DNA of 64,000 nucleotides from Crenobacter caeni (lineage in GTDB: Bacteria > Pseudomonadota > Gammaproteobacteria > Burkholderiales > Chromobacteriaceae). The position numbers were made by a program, and so were the translations under genes. A model generated the notes under the pieces. It was not told the DNA's origin. It ran no database searches and was given only the letters and a program-made list of their open reading frames with translations. Positions 1 to 10,354 of the stretch are shown piece by piece (positions within the stretch are counted from its first letter, which is position 1; each line of letters opens with the position of its first letter). Location of the stretch: assembly GCF_010435965.1 (NCBI RefSeq), contig NZ_JAAGAA010000006.1, positions 62,001 through 126,000 of the forward strand, written 5' to 3'.

Positions 1-348
1 CGCAATCGCCGCGCAGAAGTGCTCCTTGCTGTACGGGATCTTCAGCGCGGTAAACGCGGTCACCATCTCGTCGCGCCAGCCCGCCCGGTCCCGGATACCG
101 GCCGGCAGCAGGCGTCCGGCCAGCGAGCGCGCTTCCATCTCGCTGATGCGGGCAGGCACGGCCGGAGATGGCGGTGGCGACACGACCGGCACGCTCGCCG
201 CCGGCGGTGGCGGCAGCATCGGCACTGGGATCTCGACGGCGGGAGACGGTGGCGGCGCGACCACCACCGACGCGGGAGGCTGTACCGACGAGCACGCGGC
301 GAGCAGCACACAGGGGGCGAGCAGGGAAAACTTGGCGCGCACGTTCAT
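1..348 (-). CDS. DUF1615-type lipoprotein, C-terminus cut by window edge
   Basis: The reading frame starts at an ATG at 348 and stays open for 116 codons to the window edge, so only the N-terminus is seen. The protein begins with a short lipoprotein signal ending in a lipobox LAAC around residue 20, then a Pro/Ala/Val-rich linker to about residue 65. The folded part begins with GRLLPAGIRDRAGWRDEM and continues with a segment resembling the start of DUF1615 proteins, which are outer-membrane-anchored and of unknown function. The family call rests on about 50 residues of recognisable sequence. It is divergent from ygiQ, with about 200 bp between them. Confidence 0.6.
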   Translation of the reverse strand, partial: MNVRAKFSLLAPCVLLAACSSVQPPASVVVAPPPSPAVEIPVPMLPPPPAASVPVVSPPPSPAVPARISEMEARSLAGRLLPAGIRDRAGWRDEMVTAFTALKIPYSKEHFCAAIA

Positions 349-486
349 TCCATCCAGATACAGGAAAGCGCGAAGCTTAGGCCAAGCCCGACACGCCCAC
401 AATCCCGCGCCGGAGCGCAAGCCGCCCTCTCACCGACAAAACCCTGCAAAAACAAGGGCTATGCGCTTGATACAAAACAAAAAACG

Positions 487-515
487 CTGAAAATGCAGGC
501 GCTTTCTGGCACAAT
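487..515 (+). promoter_or_regulatory. candidate ygiQ promoter
   Basis: A weak sigma-70-like pair is visible: CTGAAA at 487-492 and CACAAT at 510-515, with a 17-bp spacer, about 30 bp before the ygiQ ATG. This rests on spacing and partial consensus only. Confidence 0.3.
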
Positions 516-544
516 GCGCCCCTTGCGAAAAAACACCAGCGACC

Positions 545-2716
<2,172 letters not shown>

Positions 2717-2734
2717 ACGCGTGCGCATAGGCTA

Positions 2735-2764
2735 CCTTGGTGGCATACCCATGCCACCCCAAGG
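2735..2764 (+). promoter_or_regulatory. stem-loop overlapping a Shine-Dalgarno site
   Basis: Arms GGTGGCAT (2739-2746) and ATGCCACC (2751-2758) are perfectly complementary with a 4-nt loop. An outer CCTT (2735-2738) can pair with AAGG (2761-2764), which is the ribosome-binding site of the next gene (ATG at 2773). No T-run follows, so this is more likely an RNA control element than a terminator. Confidence 0.45.
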
Positions 2765-2772
2765 AACCTGCC

Positions 2773-3891
2773 ATGTCCGAACTGACCGAGCGCCTCACTC
2801 AGCGTCTGCAAGACATCTTCGTTGCACCCGCCGCGCAGGGCGAGGCGCTGGGCGCCGACGCGCTCGGCGCGCTGATCGCCGGCTTCACCCCGGTGCTGGT
2901 CGGCCAGCTCGCCCAGGCAAGCCACAGCCCCGAGGGCATGACCCGGCTGCTCACCCTCTTCAACGACCACGGCCTACCCCACCCCGACGAAGCGTCGACC
3001 CTGCTCGACGGCGGGCACCGCGAGCGCCTCGCAGTCCTTGGCGGGCAACTGCTGGACAAGGCGCTGGGCGGACAGGCTGGGCCGCTGGAAACCGGCCTTG
3101 CCGCCGCGTCGGCGCTTAACCGCACCGAGATCACCCGCCTGCTGTCGCTGGCCACCCCGTTCGCGCTCGCCCTGCTGCGCAAGGACGCCGGCGGCGGCGA
3201 GGTGAGCGCGGCGGCCATCGCCCGGCTATTCGGCCACGAGGCGCCTCCGAGCGCAGCGGCCGCGGCGCTGGCCGGCGCCGAAGGTGTGGACCTGAGAAAG
3301 CCTGCTGCGCCGCCACCCGCCCCGGCCGCCGACGCCCCCAAAAGCGGCTGGTCGCGCCTGTTGCCGTGGCTTGCGCTTGCCGCAATCGCGGTGATCGCCC
3401 TGCTGCAACTGAAAAGCTGCGACAAGGACGGCGCGTCCACCTCCGAAATGCAGATGCCGGCGGCGACCCCGGCACCCGAACAGCCCGCCCCCCTGCCCGC
3501 GTCCGCGCCAGCGGCGTCCGTAACCGCTGCGCCCACCGATGCGTCCGCCCCCGCCGCCGCACGCGAGGCGCCTGCGCCGGTCAGCCTGTACTACGACCGC
3601 AGCGTCACCCGCGTGCCCGACGACGCCCCCAGGCTGCTCGCACCCATCGTCGCCTTCCTGAAGGCCCACCCCGACGCGCGCGTCGAGATCCGCGGCTATC
3701 ACGACCGGGATGGCGCGCAGGCGCTCAACACGGCACTGGCCGCCGGCCGCGCCGAGGCCGCACGCGTGTATCTGGAGAAGGCCGGCGTACCCGCCGCGCA
3801 GATCGAGGAAGTCACCCCCGCGTCGACGCTGGGCGACGATGCGGACAACCGCCGCGCCCGCCGCGCCGACCTGACCATAACATTGCCGTAG
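2773..3891 (+). CDS. DUF937 / OmpA-like membrane-anchored protein
   Basis: A 372-residue protein. Residues 1-155 are helical and resemble the DUF937 (YidB-like) domain. A Pro/Ala linker leads to one membrane segment at about 196-213, followed by a second Pro/Ala-rich linker to about 268. Residues 270-372 are an OmpA/MotB-like peptidoglycan-binding domain, with a diagnostic DNRRARRADL end. The layout predicts an inner-membrane anchor with the OmpA-like part in the periplasm. The ATG at 2773 was chosen because AAGGA lies 8 bp upstream; an upstream in-frame start has no such site. Function unknown, possibly envelope anchoring. Confidence 0.75.
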   Translation: MSELTERLTQRLQDIFVAPAAQGEALGADALGALIAGFTPVLVGQLAQASHSPEGMTRLLTLFNDHGLPHPDEASTLLDGGHRERLAVLGGQLLDKALGGQAGPLETGLAAASALNRTEITRLLSLATPFALALLRKDAGGGEVSAAAIARLFGHEAPPSAAAAALAGAEGVDLRKPAAPPPAPAADAPKSGWSRLLPWLALAAIAVIALLQLKSCDKDGASTSEMQMPAATPAPEQPAPLPASAPAASVTAAPTDASAPAAAREAPAPVSLYYDRSVTRVPDDAPRLLAPIVAFLKAHPDARVEIRGYHDRDGAQALNTALAAGRAEAARVYLEKAGVPAAQIEEVTPASTLGDDADNRRARRADLTITLP

Positions 3892-3941
3892 GCGCAGACC
3901 CCAAGGCCGGGCCGCTGACGCCCCCCCACGCGGACACATCC

Positions 3942-5138
3942 ATGCCCAAGCCGTCCTCCCGCCTGACCCTGTCCGAGTTGCGCGGCCTGATCCTGCTGGC
4001 CGACGCCGCCATCGCCGGCAGCAGCGACATCGCCGAAGGCGTGCACCGCAAGGTATGGGATACGCTGGGCGCACCGCCGGGCAAGGAAGCCGGGCGAACC
4101 CGAGGCGTGACCGGGCTCGCCTACCAAAGCGTGCGCGGCATCAGCCGCTTGCTCGCACAGGGCGCCAACCATGTGCTGCGGGCCCTGGAGGGGCAGCAAG
4201 CCGCCAGCGCCGCGCCCCCCCGGCGCACCCGCCTGCTCGCCGCGCTCAACGGTGTCGTCGGTGACCGGCTGGCGGCAGAAGCCAATCCGCTGGCCACCCG
4301 GATGGCGCTGTACCGCGCGCCGGACGAGGCGGCCGAAGCGCCGCTGGCCGCGGCCGGCAAGGTCCTGCTGCTGATCCATGGTTTGTGCATGAGCGAATAC
4401 GCGTGGCAAGGTGCCGGCGAAGAAAGCGTCGACTATGCGGCGCTGCTCGCCGGCATCGGCTATGCCCCGCTCTATCTGCGTTACAACAGCGGCCGCCATA
4501 TTTCCCACAACGGCCGCGAACTGGCGGCCCTGCTGGAGAAGGCGCTGGCCGACAGGCCCGGCCTTGCGCTAAGCGTCGTCGCGCACAGCATGGGCGGGCT
4601 GGTGCTGCGCAGTGCCTGCCACTACGCCCGCCAAGCCGGCATGCGCTGGCCGGAGCGCCTGCAACATATGGTCTTCCTGGGCACGCCCCACCACGGCGCG
4701 CCGCTGGAGCAGGCCGGCAATTATCTGGAAGCCGTGCTGGGCAAGGTGCCCCATGCCGCGCCGTGGGCACGGTTGGCCAGGCTGCGCAGCGCCGGCATCA
4801 CCGACTTGCACGAGGGCCGGCTACTGGACGAAGACTGGCAGGGTTGGGCGCGTTTTCACCACCACCGCGACACGCACGCCGTGTTGCCGCTGCCGGAAGG
4901 CGTCGCCTGCTTTGCCGTGGCCGCCGTCGTCACCGCCAAGCCCGGCACCCTCGCCGACCGGCTGCTCGGCGACGGGCTGGTGCCGCTGCAAAGCGCGCTG
5001 GGCCAGCACCGCGACCCGCAGCGCTGCTTGCAGTTCGCACCTCAGCGGCAAGCCGTGTACTACGGCATGCACCACATGCAGTTGCTGTTCTCCCCGGAGG
5101 TGTGCCGGCAACTGCTCGCCTGGCTGGCGCCGCCCTAG
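3942..5138 (+). CDS. alpha/beta hydrolase, PGAP1/lipase-like
   Basis: A 398-residue alpha/beta hydrolase. The oxyanion strand LLLIHGLCM lies near residues 142-150 and the nucleophile elbow AHSMGG puts Ser216 as catalytic serine. LGTPHHGAP, typical of PGAP1/lipase-like enzymes, follows, and a C-terminal GMHHMQLL supplies the likely catalytic His. About 110 N-terminal residues form a helical extension with no clear domain. No signal peptide is seen, so it is probably cytoplasmic or peripheral. Substrate unknown; an esterase or lipase role is inferred. Its stop codon overlaps that of the convergent methyltransferase gene by 4 bp. Confidence 0.75.
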   Translation: MPKPSSRLTLSELRGLILLADAAIAGSSDIAEGVHRKVWDTLGAPPGKEAGRTRGVTGLAYQSVRGISRLLAQGANHVLRALEGQQAASAAPPRRTRLLAALNGVVGDRLAAEANPLATRMALYRAPDEAAEAPLAAAGKVLLLIHGLCMSEYAWQGAGEESVDYAALLAGIGYAPLYLRYNSGRHISHNGRELAALLEKALADRPGLALSVVAHSMGGLVLRSACHYARQAGMRWPERLQHMVFLGTPHHGAPLEQAGNYLEAVLGKVPHAAPWARLARLRSAGITDLHEGRLLDEDWQGWARFHHHRDTHAVLPLPEGVACFAVAAVVTAKPGTLADRLLGDGLVPLQSALGQHRDPQRCLQFAPQRQAVYYGMHHMQLLFSPEVCRQLLAWLAPP

Positions 5139-6286
5139 CCTGCTACCCCCAGCCGCCACAGGCTGGTGACTTCGGCTGCGCGCGCCGCGGCCAGCGTGTC
5201 GCCGGAAGCCAGCGCCTTCTTGTGCGTGGGTTTGACGTCCAGCCGGCCCAGCACCCTGAGATTGGCCGCCGCGATCCATTCGAGCAGCGTCTCGCGCGAG
5301 CGCAGGCCCAGATGCTCGGCCAGGTCGGAGATGATCAGCCAGCCCTCGCCACCGGGCGCCAGGTGCTCGGCGAGGCCGTCCAGAAAACCCCGAAGCATGC
5401 GGCTGTCCGGGTCGTACACCGCGTATTCGATCGCCGAGGCCGGCTTGGCCGGCAGCCACGGCGGGTTGCACACGATAAGCGGCGCCTGCCCTGCAGGAAA
5501 CAGGTCGCCCTCCAGCAGCGTCACCTGCTGCGCCAGGCCCAGCCGCGCCAGGTTTTCCCCGGCGCACGCCAAAGCCCGCGGGTCCTGGTCGGTCGCGACC
5601 ACCCGCGCCACCCCGCGCCTTGCCAGCACGGCGGCGAGCACGCCGCTGCCGGTGCCGATGTCGAACGCCAGCGTCGTCGCCGGCAGCGGCGCCTCGGCGA
5701 CCAGGTCCACATACTCGCCGCGAATCGGGGCAAACACCCCGTAGTGCGGATGGATGGCCGCAGAAAGCGCCTTGACCATCACCCCCTTGCTGCGCCACTG
5801 ATGCGCGCCGATCAGCCCCTGCAACTCCCTGAGCGACACCAGCGACGCGCCGCCGGACGCGCCGTATGCCTCGAAGCAGGCGGCGCTCACGTCGGGCGCG
5901 CGACGCAGCGGCACGCGGTAGTCGGCGTCCAGCGGCAACACCAGCTTGGAGAGGATATTCGCACGCCGCCCCTGCGCCTGGCGGTGCAGATGGAACGATT
6001 CCAAGGGGGTCGCGCCAGCCCGGGCTCTCTTGCGGTCGACGCGCCGCGCCAGCGCCTGCAACAGCTGGCGGGCATTGTGGTAATCGCCGCGCCACAGCAA
6101 GGTGGTGCCCTCGCACGCCAGCTTGTACGCCGCGTCGGCGCTCAGGCTGTCGTCAACGGGCAGCATGCGCGCAGGCGGCATCAAACCGGCCTCGGAGCGC
6201 CAGCGTGCACTGCATGGGACGCCGGCTTCTTGCCAATGGGCCATCATCGCGGCGCCGGATGCGCTCGCGTCTACAGCAGAAGTCAT
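5135..6286 (-). CDS. class I SAM-dependent methyltransferase
   Basis: A 383-residue protein with a C-terminal Rossmann methyltransferase domain. SAM-binding motif I is DIGTGSGVLAA and the catalytic-loop motif is NPPW, as in the HemK/RlmG-like N-methyltransferases. About 180 N-terminal residues form a separate domain rich in basic residues, perhaps for substrate recognition. The ATG at 6286 is preferred; the frame is open for 38 more codons upstream but these look non-coding. Target is unknown; rRNA or protein glutamine are possibilities given the NPPW motif. It converges with the hydrolase gene. Confidence 0.7.
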   Translation of the reverse strand: MTSAVDASASGAAMMAHWQEAGVPCSARWRSEAGLMPPARMLPVDDSLSADAAYKLACEGTTLLWRGDYHNARQLLQALARRVDRKRARAGATPLESFHLHRQAQGRRANILSKLVLPLDADYRVPLRRAPDVSAACFEAYGASGGASLVSLRELQGLIGAHQWRSKGVMVKALSAAIHPHYGVFAPIRGEYVDLVAEAPLPATTLAFDIGTGSGVLAAVLARRGVARVVATDQDPRALACAGENLARLGLAQQVTLLEGDLFPAGQAPLIVCNPPWLPAKPASAIEYAVYDPDSRMLRGFLDGLAEHLAPGGEGWLIISDLAEHLGLRSRETLLEWIAAANLRVLGRLDVKPTHKKALASGDTLAAARAAEVTSLWRLGVAG

Positions 6287-6702
6287 CGAAAACAGACCTG
6301 GCCGGCTGACAGCGACTGGCGCAGGCGGCAAACGGGGGAATAAAAAGGCTTTGCCTGGCTGGGCGGGAAAAGCGGCGCGTATCGCGCCTGCCAGCATCAA
6401 GGCTGCAGGAATGGGTAACCGGGATGGCGGTTACCGCGCGAGGTGGGTGATTCTAAGCGCTAAGCGCGAGGGGGTCATCCCGCGTAACACATCTGCGCGC
6501 AAAACGCACCTATTTAAGTACCCGGCACGACAAACAGGCCGAGTTTGAGCAAATGTCATCCCTTGTCGGGCGCGCCGGACCGACGCCGGCACGGCCCACG
6601 GCCGCAGGCGCCCGGCCTGGCATGGGCGGATGCGCGGACGGTGACAGCCTGCCCGTGTGAAAGCTGAAACGAAGAAGGGAGTTGAAGGCCGCGGCAGCGC
6701 AC
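6287..6702. other. 416-bp intergenic region
   Basis: No convincing gene was found. It contains a 7-bp inverted repeat GGTAACC/GGTTACC (6414-6420 and 6429-6435, 8-bp spacer) and the AT-richer stretch around 6490-6560, which could hold the methyltransferase promoter. No RNA gene was recognised. Confidence 0.5.
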
Positions 6703-7032
6703 TCAGCCGCGCAGCTGCAACAGGCGCAGCCAACGCGCCTCCAGTTCGGCGAGGGGAATGAAGCGCGCCTCGCGCAGCACCTCGCAGCCGTCCAGCCACA
6801 ACGACAGCGCCGGCACGGTCAGCACCTGGCTATGGCCGGCCGCGGCCGGCAAGACGGAGAGGTCCACATAAAGGGCGGCCAGGCCATGCCGCCCGGCCAG
6901 CGCGAGCACGGCGGGCGCGAGCGCCGTGCACACCGCACAACCGGGCGCGCCGAACCACAGCAGCGACCGCGCATGGTCCTTCGGCCAGCGCCCGACTTGC
7001 TCGAGCGAGGACGCCTGCACCCACTCAGCCAT
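6703..7032 (-). CDS. thioredoxin-like protein with CAVC motif
   Basis: A 109-residue thioredoxin-fold protein. The redox motif is Cys32-Ala-Val-Cys35, preceded by LLWFGAPG (thioredoxins have WAPWC). A cis-proline region reads TVPALSLW, as expected for the fold. No signal peptide is present, so it is cytoplasmic. It lies 12 bp after panD and is probably read from the same transcript. The CAVC dipeptide differs from the classical CGPC, so its redox potential and partner may differ; function is inferred from fold only. Confidence 0.75.
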   Translation of the reverse strand: MAEWVQASSLEQVGRWPKDHARSLLWFGAPGCAVCTALAPAVLALAGRHGLAALYVDLSVLPAAAGHSQVLTVPALSLWLDGCEVLREARFIPLAELEARWLRLLQLRG

Positions 7033-7044
7033 GGTGTAGCGGGC

Positions 7045-7428
7045 TTACGCCTGCTGGGTCGGCGTCGCGCCGTACTTCACTTCGGTGATGCGGTTGCCCG
7101 CGTCGACGAACACCTGCGCCGGCTTGTGCGCGGCGATTTCGGCCGCGCCCATCTGCGCGAAGGTCGCGATGATCAGCAGGTCGCCCGGCGCTGCGCGGCG
7201 CGCGGCGGAACCGTTGACCGAGATGATGCCCGAGCCGCGCTCGGCGCGGATCGCGTAGGTCGCGAAACGCTCGCCGTTGGTCACGTTCCAGATCTCGACT
7301 TCCTCGTACTCGAGGATGTCGGCAGCCTCGAGCAGGTCTTCGTCGATCGCGCACGAGCCGATGTAGTGCAACTCCGAATGCGTGGTGGTCACCCGGTGCA
7401 GCTTGGACTTGAGCATGCTTCTGAGCAT
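7045..7428 (-). CDS. panD: aspartate 1-decarboxylase
   Basis: A 127-residue PanD proenzyme, which makes beta-alanine from aspartate for pantothenate synthesis. The self-cleavage site Gly24-Ser25 is present in HYIGSCAID; Ser25 becomes the pyruvoyl cofactor. [11 protein letters not shown] and SGIISVNG match the family core. The ATG at 7428 is chosen because AGGGGAAG lies just upstream and the N-terminus then aligns with known PanD; the 13 extra upstream codons are unlikely. It follows panC across an intrinsic terminator, so it may be expressed at a lower or separate level. Confidence 0.95.
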   Translation of the reverse strand: MLRSMLKSKLHRVTTTHSELHYIGSCAIDEDLLEAADILEYEEVEIWNVTNGERFATYAIRAERGSGIISVNGSAARRAAPGDLLIIATFAQMGAAEIAAHKPAQVFVDAGNRITEVKYGATPTQQA

Positions 7429-7456
7429 GGCGGTACTTCCCCTCTTTTTATCCTGT

Positions 7457-7486
7457 AAAAAAACCACGCCGCGGCGTGCGGCGTGG
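7457..7486 (-). terminator. intrinsic terminator between panC and panD
   Basis: On the minus strand, a perfect 9-bp stem (7464-7472 with 7478-7486, 5-nt loop) is followed by seven Ts (7463-7457). It sits between panC and panD. Confidence 0.8.
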
Positions 7487-7504
7487 CCTTGACCCCGCGT
7501 GGTC

Positions 7505-8338
7505 TCAGCGGTCGACTTCGATATTGTCGATCAGGCGGGTGCGCCCCAGGCGCGCGGCGGCGAGCACGACCAGGTGCTTTTCCCCGGCGTGCGCGACTTC
7601 CAGCGTATGCGCGTGGCGCACCTCGACGTAGTCGACTCGCCAGCCGTGCGCGGTGAGGTCTTCCACTGCGCGCGCCTCAAGCGCGGCGTAGTCGCTGTCG
7701 CCTGCGATCAGCGCCTCGCGGATCAGCGACAGGTTGCGATAGAGGCGCGGCGCTTCGGCGCGCTCGGCGTCCGACAGGTAGCCGTTACGCGAAGACAGCG
7801 CGAGCCCGTCGTCGGCGCGGCCGGTGTCGACGGGCACCACCACCACCGGGCTGTTCAGGTCTTCGACCATGCCGCGGATCACCGCCAGCTGCTGGTAGTC
7901 CTTCTTGCCGAAGCACGCGAAGTCGGGCTCGACGATGTTGAAGAGCTTGCTCACCACGGTGGCGACGCCACGGAAGTGCCCCGGGCGGAACGCGCCGCAC
8001 AGCTCGTTCTGCAGGTTGGGCGGCTCGACGTTGTACGCCTGGCGTACGCGCGGGTAGAGCTCGGCCTCGTCCGGGAAGAACAGCACGTCGACACCGGCGG
8101 CCTCAAGCTTCGCGCAGTCTTCGTCGAAGGTACGCGGGTAGGCGTCGAAGTCCTCGCCCTGGCCGAACTGCAGGCGGTTGACGAAGATGCTGACCACCAC
8201 CTTCTCGGCGTGGCGGTGCGCCTCGGCGACCAGCGCGAGGTGGCCGGCGTGCAGATTGCCCATGGTCGGCACGAAAGCCACCGTACCTGCGTCCTTGCGC
8301 CAGCTGCGCAGCGCGGAGATCGAACGGATCACTTGCAT
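7505..8338 (-). CDS. panC: pantothenate synthetase
   Basis: A 277-residue PanC, which joins pantoate and beta-alanine using ATP. The N-terminal [11 protein letters not shown] contains the HxGH nucleotide-binding motif, and SSRNGYLS is the conserved KMSKS-like region. [10 protein letters not shown] is also characteristic. The ATG at 8338 gives the family N-terminus; the frame continues upstream into panB but is not homologous there. It lies 13 bp after panB in the same orientation and is followed by a terminator. The product is cytoplasmic. Confidence 0.95.
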   Translation of the reverse strand: MQVIRSISALRSWRKDAGTVAFVPTMGNLHAGHLALVAEAHRHAEKVVVSIFVNRLQFGQGEDFDAYPRTFDEDCAKLEAAGVDVLFFPDEAELYPRVRQAYNVEPPNLQNELCGAFRPGHFRGVATVVSKLFNIVEPDFACFGKKDYQQLAVIRGMVEDLNSPVVVVPVDTGRADDGLALSSRNGYLSDAERAEAPRLYRNLSLIREALIAGDSDYAALEARAVEDLTAHGWRVDYVEVRHAHTLEVAHAGEKHLVVLAAARLGRTRLIDNIEVDR

Positions 8339-8351
8339 GGGAGCGCCCTTC

Positions 8352-9143
8352 TCAGAAGCAGTGCTCGGCGGCCGGGAAGCTGCCGTCGCGCACCGCGTTG
8401 ACGTAAGCCTCGACGGCACCCTGGATGCTGCCCGCCTCGGCCATGAAATTCTTGACGAAACGCGCCTTCTTGCCCGGGTAGACCCCCAGCGCGTCGTACA
8501 GCACCAGCACCTGGCCGGACACGTCCGGGCCCGCGCCGATGCCGATGGTCGGCACCGTGAGCACCTCGGTGATCTCGCACGCGAGCGGCGCCGGCACGCA
8601 CTCCATCAGCACCATGCTCGCGCCGGCGTCGGCGAGCGCGCGCGCATCCTCGACGATGCGGCGGGCGTCGTCCTCGCTGCGCCCCTGTACCTTGTAGCCG
8701 CCGAAGGCGTTGACGAACTGCGGAGTCAGGCCGATATGCGCGCACACCGGCACACCGCGCTCGACCAGGAAGCGCACGGTATCGGCCATGTACGCGCCGC
8801 CCTCGAGCTTGACCATGTGCGCGCCGGCCTGGATCAAGCGGCTGGCGTTGTCGAACGCCTGCTGCGGGCTTTGCTGGTACGCGCCGAAGGTCATGTCGCC
8901 CAGCACCAGCGCGTTCTTCGTGCCGCGCGCGACGCAGCGCACGTGGTATTCCATTTCCTGCTGGGTGACCGGCAGCGTCGAGTCGCCCCCCTGGATCACC
9001 ATGCCCAGCGAATCGCCGACCAGCAGGATGTCGACGCCGGCCGTATCGAGCAGGGTCGCGAAACTGGCGTCGTAGCAGGTCATCATGGTGATCTTGCGGC
9101 CTTCGGCCGCCATCTTGTGCAGCGTGCTGACGGTTGTTTTCAT
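8352..9143 (-). CDS. panB: 3-methyl-2-oxobutanoate hydroxymethyltransferase
   Basis: A 263-residue PanB, which makes ketopantoate from 2-oxoisovalerate and methylene-tetrahydrofolate. [10 protein letters not shown] and HMVKLEGG supply metal-binding Asp and active-site residues, and [17 protein letters not shown] is the conserved C-terminal core. The start at 9143 gives a length matching the usual 264; an upstream ATG at 9161 lacks a ribosome-binding site. It lies between the deoxynucleoside kinase gene and panC. Dependence on folate and proximity to folK make metabolic sense. Confidence 0.95.
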   Translation of the reverse strand: MKTTVSTLHKMAAEGRKITMMTCYDASFATLLDTAGVDILLVGDSLGMVIQGGDSTLPVTQQEMEYHVRCVARGTKNALVLGDMTFGAYQQSPQQAFDNASRLIQAGAHMVKLEGGAYMADTVRFLVERGVPVCAHIGLTPQFVNAFGGYKVQGRSEDDARRIVEDARALADAGASMVLMECVPAPLACEITEVLTVPTIGIGAGPDVSGQVLVLYDALGVYPGKKARFVKNFMAEAGSIQGAVEAYVNAVRDGSFPAAEHCF

Positions 9144-9202
9144 CTTTACGGAAGTCTCCATGGATGGACGGGACTGCGCGGCGACGGCTTGTGGCCGCCG
9201 CC

Positions 9203-9838
9203 TCAAGCGCTCTTGTTGAAGTAGCTGCGCTGCCCGCGCATCTCGCTGATGCAGCGCAACAGTAATTCAAAATCTTCCCGGCCCTCAACCAGGTTGAGGT
9301 GGTCGGTGTTGACGATCAGAAGCGGTGCGCCTTCGTAGCGGTGGAAGAAGTGCTGGTAGGCCGTGTGGATCCGCTTGAGGTAGCCCTCGGGGAACGGCGT
9401 CTCGTACTCGGCACCGCGCTGCGCGACACGCGTGAGCAGCACGTCTTCGGACGCTTCGAGGTAGATCACCAGGTCAGGCGACGGGTACGCCGGCAGCAGG
9501 GCCGGTGCCATGCGCTGATAGAGCGCAAGCTCGTCCGCGTCGAGGTTGGCGTGCGCATACAGCGCGTCCTTCTCGAACAGGAAGTCCGACACCACCGGCA
9601 CCCCGCACAGCTCGCCGCTGATCATCAGCCGCGCGGCAGCCTGGCGCTCGAGCAGGAAGGAGAGCTGGGTCGATAGCGCGTGGTGCGCCATGCTGCGGTA
9701 AAAGCGCGGCAGGAAGGGATTACGCTCGGGAACCTCGGCCAGCAGGTCGACCTGCCAGTGTTCGGCCAGCCGTCTGGCCAGCGTCGACTTGCCGGCGCCG
9801 ATCGGCCCTTCCACCACGACGTAGCGCAAAGGATGCAT
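9203..9838 (-). CDS. deoxynucleoside kinase
   Basis: A 211-residue kinase of the deoxyadenosine/deoxyguanosine kinase family. The P-loop GPIGAGKST is at residues 11-19. The conserved [10 protein letters not shown] and later VARxG-like lid region ([11 protein letters not shown]) follow. It phosphorylates deoxynucleosides for dNTP salvage; the exact base preference cannot be read from sequence. It sits between folK and panB, an arrangement typical of betaproteobacteria. The ATG at 9838 immediately precedes the P-loop strand and gives full family length. Confidence 0.85.
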   Translation of the reverse strand: MHPLRYVVVEGPIGAGKSTLARRLAEHWQVDLLAEVPERNPFLPRFYRSMAHHALSTQLSFLLERQAAARLMISGELCGVPVVSDFLFEKDALYAHANLDADELALYQRMAPALLPAYPSPDLVIYLEASEDVLLTRVAQRGAEYETPFPEGYLKRIHTAYQHFFHRYEGAPLLIVNTDHLNLVEGREDFELLLRCISEMRGQRSYFNKSA

Positions 9839-9865
9839 GCGGGACTCCCTAAAATGACAAGCGGC

Positions 9866-10354
9866 TTACGATAGCGCCGACAGCCGCTCGATGCCATCCT
9901 TATCCAGCGCCGGCGCCAGATCCGCGACACGACCGTGGCCGGGAATGACACAGTCCGGCGCGATCTCGGATAGCGGCACCATCACGAACGCCCGCTCGTG
10001 CATGCGCGGGTGCGGCAGCGTCAGCGCCTCGTCCGTGCACTCGGCGCCCTCGTACAGCAAGAGGTCGAGATCGAGCACGCGCGGCGCGTTGCGGAAGCTG
10101 CGTACCCGGCCGAATTCGGCCTCCAGCGCCAACAGCGCCGCGAGCAAGGCCTGCGGCGTGAGCGTGGTGTCGACGCAAGCGACCGCGTTGACGAAGTCGG
10201 GCTGGTCCGCGTAGCCGACCGGCGCGGTGCGGTACAGGCTGGAGGCGGACATCAGGCGGGTGGACGGCAGCGCAGCGATCCCTTCGAGCGCGCGGCGCAC
10301 CTGCACGGCGGGCGACTCGAGGTTGCTGCCCAGCGCGATATAGGCGAGGGTCAA
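9866..10354 (-). CDS. folK: 6-hydroxymethyl-7,8-dihydropterin pyrophosphokinase
   Basis: A 162-residue FolK, the ATP-dependent pyrophosphorylation step of folate synthesis. The N-terminus YIALGSNLESP and the core RVLDLDLLLYEG with HPRMHERAFV are diagnostic: the paired Asp residues bind magnesium and the HPR segment contacts ATP. The start is a TTG at 10354, inferred because it is the only start near the conserved N-terminus. It overlaps the pcnB stop (TTGA), so translation is probably coupled. The frame upstream is open but lies within pcnB. Confidence 0.9.
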   Translation of the reverse strand: MTLAYIALGSNLESPAVQVRRALEGIAALPSTRLMSASSLYRTAPVGYADQPDFVNAVACVDTTLTPQALLAALLALEAEFGRVRSFRNAPRVLDLDLLLYEGAECTDEALTLPHPRMHERAFVMVPLSEIAPDCVIPGHGRVADLAPALDKDGIERLSALS

